A DNA stretch of 64,000 nt from Tribonema minus. Taxonomy: Eukaryota > Sar > Xanthophyceae > Tribonematales > Tribonemataceae. The notes beneath the pieces were generated by a model that searched no databases, was not told where the DNA came from, and worked only from the letters and a program-made list of their open reading frames with translations. Positions within the stretch are counted from its first letter, which is position 1, and the number at the start of each line of letters is the position of its first letter. Where the stretch lies: contig JAFCMP010000090.1 in the NCBI GenBank assembly GCA_017506865.1, positions 248,001-312,000 on the forward strand. Direction: 5' to 3'. Below, piece after piece: positions 30,701-42,000 of the stretch. A program made the translations under genes and the position numbers.

Positions 30701-31810
30701 GGGTCGGTTTGAGTTGCTGCCGGAGCTGGTGCCATGACAATGGCTGCTTGTCGTGTGCCGGTGCTGGTGCCATGACGATGACCGCTTGTTATGGCACCAT
30801 GACGATGCTGCTTGTTGTGTGTGTGCCACGTCCACGGGCGTCTTCGTGCGTCCGCAGCCCGGCAGGGCCGTACTCATGGACCAGGACATCACGCACAGGC
30901 GAGCGTTTCGTTGCCAAGCACTGCATGCCCTGTTGCCGAGCGATGCGCTCCGTACCTGAGCGCTGCTTTCCGTTGCTAAGTGCTGCTTTCTGTTGCGGAG
31001 CGCTGCTTTCTCCATTGTTAAGCGCTGCTTTTCGTTACTGAGCGCTGCGCTCCGTTTCCGAGCGCTGCTTGACGTAGCTGAGCACTGCTTTCTTCTTTGT
31101 TGAGCACTGCTTTTCGTTGCCGAGCGCCGCCCGGTCCGTCGCCGAGCGCGCGCTGCCTGCCACGGCAGGACGGTCACCTGTCGATCGCATGCGCAGAGGT
31201 GGCGCACGTCACTGGCGCTGAACGCTGGTGCTGAGAGATGTGGCGACGCTCAACAGGCCGCCGGGCGCCGCTTGCAAGCGCACAGTGAGCATCGAGACCG
31301 CGCTGAGGTACAGCCATGATGCATGCACGTGGCCGGCGCGCGCTGTCGTCAGGCTGCGGATGACGGCATCTGCGGACGCGTTGTTCGCTGGCAGCGGGCG
31401 CGCATGTGCAGCGCTCATCGCTCGGCTCCACGAGTGCGGCACGCCATGGCTGCGAGGGGTGCGAACAAACTAGTGTGCCCCAGCCTCCGGTGACGCTTTG
31501 GTGAATGGCTGCTGCCAACCTGTGTGCCTCACATGTCAGCGGGTTCCTCCAGTGCACAGCGCACCGGCAAGGAGCGCGGCGCGCGTACCATCCCCGCTGT
31601 GCGGGGCCCGACAGTGATCCAGCTCCGCCTCTCGCCACCACAACACTCTCGTCCCTCAAGAGTTCATACTTTTCTTCATTAACTCATACTTCAAGCACTT
31701 GATGTACATTACATCACTTATTTCTTCACTGCGCAGAGTGTCCACGCCCAGCCAGACCGCCCAGCGCCCGCGCTACAGCCTCGTGTGGAAGCTCGTGTTC
31801 CACCCCCGCA

Positions 31811-31841
<31 letters not shown>

Positions 31842-34472
31842 CAGCGCGGCAGGCGAGTCTCTCAAGATCACAAAGCCTGAGTGGGGGCCGGTGACGGCGT
31901 TCGGATCCGCAGCGCGTGGGTCGCCGCAGCACCTCGACGATGACTTCACCACGCAGCCGCAGCGTCGAGACGCGCGTGCTGTCGCCGCCGCCCCGCTGCC
32001 ATCACCAGAGGGGCGCAGCGATGCCGCGGCGCTTTCCGCCAGAGCGCCGCAAGCTCAGGCGGCGCCGCCATCGCCGCCGCCGCCGCCAGCGCCGCTTGTG
32101 GAGGTTAACGGCGGCAGCGGCGGCGACAGCGCGGCAGCAGCAGCCACTGCGCACGTGCCAAATGCAAGCGACGGCGACAGCGCAGCAACAGCAGCAGCCG
32201 CTGCGCACGCGCCGATTGCAAGCGGCGCGGATGTGCCGCCGCAGCGCGTGCCGTGCATGGTGGCGGCGGGGCTCGTGGACATCAGAGATGCGGGCGCCAA
32301 GGGCAAGGGCGCGTTCGCGGCGGCGCGCATCGCGGCGGGCACGTGGCTGGGCGCGTATGAGGGGGAAGCTCTCAGCCAGGCGGACCTCGACGGCCGGTAC
32401 CCCCTGGGCGTCAGGTGGGTACTCATGTAACAGAGTGCGCTGTTTGCAGAGGGGGGAGAGGGGGGGGCTACGGGCAGATGTTGGCATCGTGATCGTTCGC
32501 GTGTACACGCAGCCAAGTTACCGATGTTATTTAGCCGGAACCGGTGCACTTTGCCTCTCATCATGCGGTCTGTGTGAGCCTTCACGGTACGGTCTCTTTT
32601 GATTTCTTGATCATTTTTGGCGTACTCTATTGAGAGTCCATGGTGCACACAGCTCCGGGCTGGCCACTCCTTGCTCTCCCCAACTCCATCTTGCGCTTCA
32701 CTGTCACGTGCACTGGCAGAAGGCATACATATGCCATTCTGCACACATCAAGAGTGCTCGCTGCCGCTCGCCATGACGCCGCCGCTGCACCCCCTTGCTG
32801 CCGTTGCTGCCTGCGACAGATCGGAGTACGTGTTTGAGGCTGGGGAGGGTATGTACGTGGACGCGCGCGACCCCGCGCTGTCGTCGTGGCACCGCTACGT
32901 CAACCACTCCGCGCACGCGTGCAACCTCGCAGTGGCTGCCGGCGCAGGTATGTAGTCTATGCTGTTTTTGCACTATCCCAATTTCATGTTTGGTTGGCTG
33001 AAGCTCATGTAGACGCACCAGTGGCGGCGGCACCAGCTAGCTGGTGTGCTTCTGAAGCTGGGTATATGTGGTTTTATTTGTTCCTCTTTGCCATTGGTTT
33101 ACATGCTCCAAGGGCCACGCATGGCATGCTTCTCGTGTGCGTATCTGCACGTGCACGGTTGTGAGAAAGTTGTGATCAGGCACCGAGGCTGCCGCCGCCA
33201 CCTCCTGCTGCCGCCTCTGGTAGTCGAAGCGACAGCGCGCTGCGCCGCTCATGTCATGGTGCGATCGCGCGCTCCACAAGAAGTGCACGTTATAACTTAT
33301 ATGCTTGTGCGTGCATGCGTGTGTACGGCAGCTAGAGGCCTGCCTTGACCCGCAGTCAGTCGCGCTCTCAACGCCGCGCAAGAGCGCACGCATTAGGTGC
33401 ACGCATGACCGCTGCAGCGCCGCCGTCGCCTGAGCGAGCGCGCAAGGCCTGCGTGTGTGTCGGGGCCACGATGCATCCACAAGTAGGCGCAAGCTCACTG
33501 TATTGCGAGCATTCCACAGCATGCGCAGGCTTGCTTCATTCAAACGCATTCCGCACGCCGAACGCAGTTGCGGCCGCCTAAAGTGAGTTGGCTTGACTCC
33601 GTCGCCCCGGCGCCGCCGTCGCATGAGCAAGCGTGTGAGGCCTGCACGTGCCGGCGCCGTGATGCGCCCACAAGCAGGCGCAAGCTTGCTCTATGTATCG
33701 GGAGCATTCCGCAAGCATATACAGGCTTGCTGCAATCCAGCGCTCGCCGAGCGCGGAGCGCAGTTGCGGCCGCCTCACGTCAGTACAACGCGAGTCCGCC
33801 GCTGCGTAGGAGCGACAGCCTGCGCGCGTCATCTCTGTGTATGTTGCTGTAGCACGCACTCCCTGCGTTGCACACTCGCCATGTGCCTCGTACGATTCTC
33901 GCATGCCGCAACGTCTTGCGCTGCCGGCTGTGCGGGCGCAGTCAGCTCGCCCTGCTGTAGACAAGCAGGCCCTGCCATGTTTTGCCGTGTTGGGCAGCGT
34001 GACCCTCTGTGCCGAGTACCCCCCCCCCCCCTCCCGCCCTTTTCGCTTGCACGCTTGTTGTGAAGTGCCTCACTTCATTCTGCTGCGCGCCTCAACCTTG
34101 AACTGCCTCTCACATCAGCCCGCTGCATGCCTCAACTCTGCATGTATCTTCTAGAAGCATCTTCTTATCGCGCCTGTCGCAGCATTCACACGTGCGCACA
34201 TCTGTCCATGCACCACAGACCCTACGCGGCCTCAAGTCATGTTCAGAACGACGCGAGACGTGTCGCCCGGAGAGGAGCTCCTCCTAGACTATGGCGACTG
34301 CTACTGGGGCCCCCTCACTGACGATGCAGACGAGCTTGAAGAAGCTGCTGACGATGCAGACGACGACATTGTCATTGAGGAGTTGGGGGATTTGTTGAGC
34401 GGTGTGACATGGGGGCAGGGCGTGCAACTGGCCCCTGGTCTGAGCGGCCTGGACCTGGGCAATTTGAGATGA
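24743..34472 (+). CDS. 2-oxoglutarate/Fe(II) dioxygenase fused to a SET domain
   Basis: Exons in phase: about 24743-25521, 26817-27037, 28091-28154, 29187-29347, 30234-30437, 31737-32414, 32820-32947, 34219-34472. The first exon (QVLSFNIGAAERSAIEAALS ... RTLVLLGE) faintly resembles DUF3783-type domains; its 5' limit and whether another exon follows it are open. Dioxygenase: HxD in QWHIDADP (29313-29321), core strand KPRFVTLLLYL, distal histidine in LMDQDITHR, 2-oxoglutarate arginine in RPRYSLVWKLVF. The exon 31737-32414 holds both the end of that domain and, after a Gly/Ala/Pro-rich linker of about 150 residues, the start of SET (KGKGAFAAARIAAGTWLGAY). The next exon has YVNHSAHACNLAV and the last has TTRDVSPGEELLLDYGDCYW, then an acidic tail. 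The fusion is therefore visible inside one exon. SET domains methylate lysines; P4H-like dioxygenases hydroxylate proteins. The substrate is unknown. Confidence 0.85.
26645..26760 (+). repeat. Echo of the 26817 exon 5' end with its acceptor
   Basis: A copy 172 bp upstream repeats the pyrimidine tract, the CCGCAG acceptor and about 90 bp of exon (GTGTCGGCCACTATGCAGCT against GTGTCGGCTACTATGCAGCT). It stays open over that length but cannot continue in phase into the real exon without splicing. Confidence 0.9.
27038..27445 (+). repeat. Telomere-like runs alternating with three echoes of the 27037 donor
   Basis: The intron begins GTCAGGGCTAGGGTTAGGG right at the splice donor. Copies of the exon end (KLVDLEGLPAR) follow at about 27138-27204, 27248-27282 and 27405-27440. 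The first two are again followed by GTCAGGGT and TTAGGG variants. The third is more diverged and followed by GTCTGC. Confidence 0.9.
28429..28484 (+). repeat. Mixed-orientation telomere-like patch
   Basis: Contains AACCCTAGGGT, ACTAACCCTAAACCTAAACG and GGGTCAGG in an intron of the dioxygenase-SET gene. Confidence 0.6.
29480..29905 (+). repeat. Three echoes of the HxD exon 3' end
   Basis: Copies near 29485-29573, 29636-29703 and 29829-29902 of the segment encoding VYGDAFQWHIDADPATVPP, each ending CCGCCCAG|GTG as at the real donor (29347). Frameshifts and a TGA right after the histidine codon position (CATTGA) show they are not coding. Confidence 0.9.
30035..30105 (+). repeat. Echo of the 30234 exon 5' end with acceptor
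   Basis: Repeats GCCGCAG|CCCCTGGCGCGAC and the following bases (TTCGGC..TACGCCAACCGC). One C is missing in CCCCGGC, which shifts the frame. Confidence 0.9.
30545..30902 (+). repeat. Two echoes of the DITHR exon 3' end
   Basis: Copies at about 30555-30632 and 30830-30899 repeat TSTGVFVRPQPGRA and the end of the exon. The first keeps a GTGCGT donor, the second has GCGAGC. The intron part between (TTACGCCGT, GCTGGTGCCATGACGATG) is repeated as well, so the unit is a tandem array of about 190-270 bp. Confidence 0.9.
30935..31145 (+). repeat. Minisatellite of GAGCGCTGCTTT units
   Basis: About eight imperfect units of 20-27 bp with the core (T/C)GAGC(A/G)CTGCTTTC..GTTG in an intron of the dioxygenase-SET gene. 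Confidence 0.8.
33400..33785 (+). repeat. Tandem duplication of about 190 bp in a SET intron
   Basis: 33405-33582 and 33598-33778 share CGCCGCCGTCGC.TGAGC, CACAAG.AGGCGCAAGCT, GGAGCATTCC or close forms, and GCAGTTGCGGCCGCCT at the same spacing. No exon sequence is included. Confidence 0.8.
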
Positions 34473-36057
34473 CGCACATTTTTGAATACTTCGAAGTCTC
34501 ATTTTTTGTTGCGAACCTTTGTGCGCATGCGGTCTACGCCTGTCGCTGCATGGCGATCAAGTCTTGCTGCTGCTGGCAAGACGATGATGCGGTGGAAGTT
34601 TGTGAAATGTCCCGCATAAGTTCCAACTGGAGGCGAGAGGGGAGTGCACGTGGGCATTTTGACCTATGATGCACCAGACTTCCTTGCCGAAGCTACGACT
34701 GCGACCTTTGCATTGTGTCCATGCAGCACATCTGAGCACCTGATTGTGCTGACATGCAACAATTGAAGTGTGTAGTTGAAGTGTGGTCGACATACAAAGT
34801 TGAAGTGTATGTGTACTTGATGTGCGCGCCTTAACAATTCCATTGCTCTCTGCGCATTGAATGAAAAACGGCCATCAGAGTCTGCCCCCCACCCACCACA
34901 TGTCAAGATCACCATCACCAGTTTGCCCGAGAGGTGCAACTTTGTGCACTGACGCGCCAATTGCAGTTGGCGTTTGACTGGTGCCAGCTCCTTGCAAAGT
35001 GTTGTGGCACAGCTGCTAGCCTAGGGGCTTGATCGCCTGATATGCTTCCTGACGTGCATGCCTGTCATTGACTTTAGCCGGTACCTCATAGTTTTTGAAT
35101 CGCCAGGCATGCCATTGGTATTCTTTTGCTGTGTGGGTGACGACCCCATCGTCCCCATTTTTGCAACTGAACGTTAGACTGAAGCTCAGTTTACTTGGCG
35201 TGCATTGATGTTACTCGAGTTGATTGTGAAGTGTGCTGCATGCTGCATGGCTGCATGTAGGCTACTTGTACACCATGGTTGATTGTGAAACGTGCTGCAT
35301 GCTGCATGGCTGTCAGCTCTACATAGTAGTCTACAATAGCTGCCTAAGCGCAGTGTGCGGCTTGTCTCGTTGCTGCGATTGCTAGGTCATGAAAATTTGC
35401 AGTGGCGCTGATGCGCACATGTCATCTTGCACTGGGTGCAGAATCTGTCGGACCATCATCGACATTGTTATAATGCATGACAGCTGCCTCTTGTCAGGCA
35501 GAATGAACATAAACCATGTGGCACTTGCCATGGTGCGAGCAGTTCACGCAATGACGTTGTGTTTGCCATGTTGTTGTGTTTGCCATGCACGACTGGGGCG
35601 CACATGTTCCCCAACTACATGTCAAAGACAGCACACCCATTGGACCCATTATACTATGATTATAACATGAGGGAGTGAACACGGAGTACATGACCCTCCG
35701 CAACGATATCATGAAGATTGGCAGCAGCTCATGCATCAGTAGCACGATAGACGCAGTCGTGCAATTTTGCAGCAGCAGAACAGACTGCAAGGAACGCGCC
35801 TCTGTTCTTTATCATGCGGCAACCAAATGCACAAGAACAAGCTTTTTCATGCGGCAACCAAATTTACGACAAGAACGTCACTTGAGATGCGCACCGCTGC
35901 CATGTCTGCCACAAGAGCAAGACCAACGGTCAACATGGGGCACAAAAAAGGCCACACTGGAAAGAGAGATCGCCAGTGTGCCTGCATTTGTGGGCATTGG
36001 CGAACATCCAGCTGCCATGAAAGTGACGATCGGTGCTGACGAGCCTATCGCTATTCT
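34473..36057. other. Convergent intergenic region with short direct repeats
   Basis: Lies between two gene 3' ends. It has a direct repeat at 35219-35262 and 35278-35322 (GTGCTGCATGCTGCATGGCT) and TTGAAGTGT repeats at 34762-34820. Open frames here lack family resemblance and acceptable splice context, so I see no gene. Confidence 0.6.
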
Positions 36058-39000
36058 CTACTGCCTCTTGCGACCGCGCACTTTAGTGGTCGCGGGTGCG
36101 CTTGCGGCAGCGCTCCCTCCTTTTCCTTTCGCAGCAACTGCGCCGGCTGCTGTCGCTGACGCTTTGCTCGCAGCCGCCGGCAGCTTGAGCGCTGGTGCTG
36201 GTGCTGCTGCGTCAGACGCCAGCGCCGCGGCGAGCACCTGCATGGCAGCGATGACAGATGCGGGCAAGTGCTCAGCAAAATACACGGCCGATGCGCGCTC
36301 GACAGGCAAGCGACCACATGTGGCAGCAGTTGCTGACGAAGCGGACGATAGCATCGGCCATGCTACAGCGAGCGGTGCATGGCACACGCAATGCTCTGCT
36401 GCAGTGGCGATCGTGATGAGCTGGCTTGCGCCCCTCTGCCCCCACCCCCTTCCCCTGCTTGAGCAGGGCGCTTGTGTTTAAAACGAGGGCGGCGTGCACC
36501 ACCACCAGTAGGCAGCATGTAAGACCCTTGATAGTGTGCTTCAACAACCACTCCAAGAACACAAGCATGCGCTATGTCAGGCTGCAGCATGCCTCAGCAT
36601 CCCTGGCGAAGGGCATGTCCCCCCTGAGGGCCGTGCGCAGCACCGGGACCACCAACAACAACAGTTTTATACCGCGTGCTTCCAATACGCATGTGAGCTT
36701 GCTGACAAACCTCGGCAACCCATACCGCCCTCAGCGCAGTGCCCCCCCCCCCCCCCCCGGAGCCCTGCGCACCGCCGCTCACCAGCCTCTGAACGCACCC
36801 GCGATCACTTCAAGTCACAAACTTCAAGTAGACGCCAAGTGACGCACCTCCGCGCCCTTGCCGCCCTCCGCGGGGGGCGTGCGCCCCTTGAGCGCCTTGC
36901 GCACCGCGGCGCCGGCGCTGGGCACTCCCGCGAGCGCCGCCAGCACGAAGGCCCCCCTGTTGCTGCCCGCCCACCCCCTGAGGCCCCCGCCGTCGCCGGC
37001 CTGCAGCCTCTTGAGGAGAGCATCCGCGAACCAGCCCGCCGCGGCGGCGGCGCTCTGCAGCAGCGGCAGCGACAGCGGAGCGGGGTGTCATCAGTGGCGG
37101 TACGCCGCGGGTCAGCGATGATGTTAGCAGGCATGACCTGAAGCCAAAGCCTGCGCTGCGCTGCGCATCGCCGCATGGCAAGCACAACAGACGCCCGCCG
37201 CCTGGGTTGGTGGCATATCACGGAGTGTCACCCGCACTACTGCAGCAGTAGTGAGGGGGCAGAAAGGGCGACGCAGCCGTCAGTGCCGAGGTTGAGTAAA
37301 AGTGCAGAGCAGTCATCAGGTTCGCCCAACAGAATAACGCACCTGCTGCTGCTGTTCGCCCTCCCAAAGCAGCAGCTGCTTCATGAACAGGTGCCCGGCA
37401 GGGTCCTCCTGCATGGCCAGGTGGCCTTCCTCGGGGACCGCCACTGCCGCTGCTGCGATCGCTGCGACCAGATCTGGCGTGCGCAGATTTTTTGTCACCT
37501 GCCATTGCGAGGAAGTCCAAGACGAAACATGCTGTGAGCATGTCATTAAGCTGTTAGATTGTGAAGCACTAGGTGCGCTTGTGACTGCGTGACCGCCTGC
37601 GAAGCATTTTGGTAGTATGAGGCGCCCAGTTGACTGTTCTGAATATGAACGGGTCGTTGTCATGCCTGTACCAGCAGATCGATGGGAGCACTTGAAGCAG
37701 ATACATGCAACCTCAACTTCAGAGAGGGGCGACAGGGGCAGCTGCTGAAGGGCGCACCACTACCTATCGCAGATACCTACGGCAGATTTATGGCACACAC
37801 GACGAACGCACTGTCAGCAGCAGCGAAACACCGCCAGCAACAACAGGCGGAACACTGCCGAAAACAGCAGCTGAGCACTGTTGACAACAGCAAAACCTGA
37901 GCACGGCTGACAAAAGCAGCTGAGCACTGCTGATAACACAGCAGCAGCTGAGCACTGCTGATAACAGCAACACCTGAGCACTGTCATCAGCATCAGCTCA
38001 GAACGCACCTCGAGCAGGACGTTGGCGCCCGCAAACTTGGAGCGCATGAGCTCCGCCGTGTGCTCCTGGCACAGGGACTGCAGCGGCGCCTTGAGAAACG
38101 CCAGCAGCTCTTGCCGGCGAACCTCGGGGTCCTGGAATAGGGTTAATATTTAGGGTCAGGGTTAGCGTTAGGCCCAAAAGTAACAAATGCAAGGGGACAG
38201 GGGCCTCATCACTTGAAAAAGGGGGCAAGGGGGGCAGCATGGTGACTGCTGCATGCGACGCAAGGCGCCTTGAGGAACGCCAACAGCTCTTGCCGGCGAA
38301 CCTCGGGGTCCTGGATTAGGGTTGCAGTTTAGGGTCAGGGTCAGGATTAGGGTTAGGTCCACCAGCAGCGCGAATGTGAGGGCATGGGGAGGCCTCAGCG
38401 CTCCATCAAGGGGGCAGCGCGGGGGTATCATGGTGGCTGCCGCGTGCGCAGGGGGCGGTAGTAAACCTCGCGGAGGCCCTGCCCGGCACCAGCAACGTGC
38501 GTGCAAGGGGTAGAGAGATACCTCCGCACCGAACTTTGATTGGCGCAGCACGGGGGTGTGTGGTGTTGTAGCTGTCATATCTGATGCAAGGGGCTACAAC
38601 AAAGCGTGCCAGCGTCATGAGCGGGGGGGGGGTGGGGGTCAGCACAGGTGTGTACGCGCGCAGTAGAGGTGCCGCGCGTTGCGGCAGCGCTGCCGTAACC
38701 GTCACTTGCAGCAGCGCAGCAGCAGCAGCAGCTGATGCGGCAACACACAAGTCGACAAGCCCCATACACAGCAAAGGGGGTATCCTGCGCGAGAACAGCG
38801 GAGCTGCTCCGCACCGCAAACGACGGCGCCGCGCGCCTACCCACAGCGTCATTCGCGCACACCTCACGCCTCCCCTCAACAGCACGTACTGTCCGCAGCA
38901 GCAGCTCCTGCGTGCAACCCTACATAGCGCCGCACAACACGGGGACCGACCGTACCTTCTTGCTGGCGCAAACCAAAACTGGCGCCTCCCCCTCCCCCTG

Positions 39001-42000
39001 CGCGACAGGCACCATGGCCGGCTCCAGCAAGTGACGCTCCTCAGGATCCAGGTACTTTGTGGCGTCGGGCGCCGCCAGGTACAGGAGGAGCTTGCAGCCG
39101 TTGCGGTGCAGCGACACGGGCAGCAGCGCGGGAGCGGCTGACGCGTCTGCGTCTGCGTCACCTGGCGTTGCCGCAGCATCCTTGGACTCCTGTGGTGTGT
39201 GGTGCGCGGCGCGAGTGTTTCCTTTCTGGTGAGCGTGTTGAACGCAATGGCAAGTACAACTGATGATGCAATACTCAATACGAGTGCGGCTTGCGCTGAC
39301 GTGTCTGCGTCGCCTTGCGCTCCCACGGCGTCGGTGGTCTCCTGTGGCGTTCGGTGCACGGCGCGAGTGCTTTCTGAGTAATGGCAAGTTCAGCTGATGA
39401 TGTGGTGCTTGATCGCCCACAGGAAATGGGGTGCAAGGGCGCGCGTGCTGCTTTTGACGGGTTGCTGAGCCGCAACTGCAGTAAACTATGGGTGCACATT
39501 GGACTCAAGCAGGGTGAGGGGGGGGGGGGGGGGGGGGTGGGCAGGGGGGGGGGGGCTGATCAGACGCATGAGACTAACCAAGCGCACTACCCAACCCCAC
39601 CCTCTAGGATAACAGTCAGCACATCATCATCGAGTGAGCTCGACAGATGGAGCCAATCGCCCGCCTCGTGCATGTAAACCAACTTCCATCAGGCCAGCCG
39701 TTCTTACACGACTGCCGTGATGAAAACGTACCTCCTCCGCTGCTGCTTCATCCTCGCCGGCCTCGATATCACTCTCCTCAGCCTCGTCCTGCTGCTGATC
39801 GCTGTCACCAGCACCCTCCTCATCCCCATCGTCGCCCTCCCCTTCCCCTCCCTCCTCCCCGTCAAATTCGTCGGTCATGCCGTCAAACTCGCCGCCGTCT
39901 TCGTCGTCCTGCAATAGGTACGGCAGAGTAGGCATGTACAAGGATGTCAGTATACAATGGCCTGAGATGAAGTAGGCAACACGAATTCAACATGATGATG
40001 CAAGTGCGTGGTGTTCAGCACGACATTGTTTTCGCAAGGGGAATCTGTCATTTGTAAATCCAGTGCACACCGTCGCGCGATGCAACTGCAATTGATTCTG
40101 CTCAAATGGCGAATCACCCAGTAGGCAACTAAACCTTCTCGCCACCAGAGAGGCCGATCATTGCCGGCTTGTGGAGCAAGACACCTGAGGCAGAGTAATT
40201 GTTCCCAACCACGAAAACTAGGCCGGCTGTGCGAAAACATATGTGCAAGCGATTTACTGACATCCTGCTGTTGATGCCGCGTGCCGCCGTCAGAACGAAC
40301 ACGCCGCTGATCGCAGACCTTGATGGGACATCGCAATCGAGAATTATGAGAGCATACAGACACATCAACAGGTCAAAACATATGGAATAACTTATAAGCA
40401 TGTACGAAGTGTCACGGATATGGGCACATGCCTCAGCTAAAGGTCATATGTCAAGATGCTTGCGGCGAGCACATCCCTTCACGGCACCGCACCCCGACTG
40501 CTTCCACAACTTTCCACAGTTCTTATTTCAACTCGCACAGTTCGATATCAACTTCTACTCCGCGACGGCCTTGCCCGTACCAGACGACCTGGCGACGCCC
40601 TCTTGGGCACCCCACGCCTCAGCTTACTTCAACTTCAACATCTCTTACTTCAACTTCAGCCGCACCTCCACGACGGCCTCGCCCGTGCCGGACGACCGGG
40701 CGACGCCCTTGGGCACCCACGCCTCGGCGGTGACGCCCTCGCCCGGCTTCACCGCGGCGCCGCTGGCAGTTACGCCAGTTACGGCCGCCGCGACCGGGCG
40801 CGGCAGGGGTACGAGCAGCTCTGCGAGCACGGACTTCTGGCACGTCACTGTGTCGTCCACGGACGCCACCAGGCGCAGCACCGCGAGGTACGCGTCGCGG
40901 TGCATGAGGGACGTGCCCACAAAGCCCTTGAAGCCCTGTGTTCAGGGGCAGCAGCGGAGGGCGTGGGAGCGTGGGGTGTTTGGTGTGGCCCTGGGGGGAT
41001 GGGGTGTGTAGGGTGGCGCGCTGCGGGCGTGAGGGCGCGCTGCTGCGGCAGTTGCGTCCGCTGGAATTCATGCATTCATTCATGTGAAGCGGTCGCGCAA
41101 TGCAGGTGACGCCGCATGCTCTGAAACGGTGTGCTGTGCAGGCAATCAGATGATAAGAGATATGGCAGCAGCAAGTGGGGCGCGCGTGCGCACGTCAATG
41201 GATTAACTTAAGTTGGAGTTGAAGTGCTCCCCGCACGCCTCACGCCCCATTCTGACGCCAAAAAACCCTACACGAGGCAATGGCTGTCTCATGCGGCCCC
41301 GCCAATCCTGTGCACAGGCTTGAGCATCAATTCTCAGAACAGCAGTGACGTCAACGCGAACAACGCGGCGCCCACAGCGACCACAATGCGTCAACGCATG
41401 ACATGACAACGTGCAGCGCGCTCACCTTCATCATGCGCTTGCGGTCCTTGGCGGAGCCGTACGCGGCGCACAGCGCGGCGGCGCGCGAGCCGTCGCGCGT
41501 GGACAGCAGCGCCATGTAGCCGTCGATGACTGTCGGCACCATGTCGGCGATGGCCGCGCCGCCGTCGCTGTTCACATTGACCTCGCTCATGTACTCCCAC
41601 AGCAGCGAGTGCGCAAAGGCAAAGGAGAGCAGCCCCTTCTGCGCGATCTTGCCCAGTGTGCGTTTGACGCCTGTGTCGGTGGACCGGGGGGGGAGGAGGA
41701 GGGGGGGGGGGCGTTGAGCAATGCTGGCAGCCTGCCGTGCGTGCAGCGGGGATGGGAGTGGCGGCCGCGCAGCGCCTTTTGTGGACAGCTTAGGATTGCG
41801 CTTAGGGTTAACGCACAACAATTGAGGCTAGGGTTAGCCCTAGGGTTAACCCTAACCCTAGTCCTACCCTTGACCCTGGCCGCAGCTGTGTGCGAAATAT
41901 AAACGTACAGAATGTCGAAGTGCGTCATGGTTCTGCAGCGCCTGTGGCAGTCAGCGTCACAGCAAAAACACTGCTCGGCAACATACCTGCTTGCAAGCAT

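Noticed and set aside
31916..32602. Arg-rich plus-strand frame of 228 codons
   Set aside because: Shadow of the SET exon 31737-32414 in another frame; arginine richness comes from GC-rich codons.
35675..36481. Open frame of 268 codons
   Set aside because: Its second half is antisense to the last PUM3 exon; the first half has no family likeness or splice context.
36594..36782. Possible last exon of PUM3 ending GGHALRQGC
   Set aside because: A degraded likeness of exon 9; the exon at 36237-36058 continues KGAE to VLAAALAS in phase and fits the family end better.
39508..39560. G-run region as a possible regulatory quadruplex
   Set aside because: Long G runs are common in this window and mostly sit beside acceptors of the opposite strand; nothing marks this one out.
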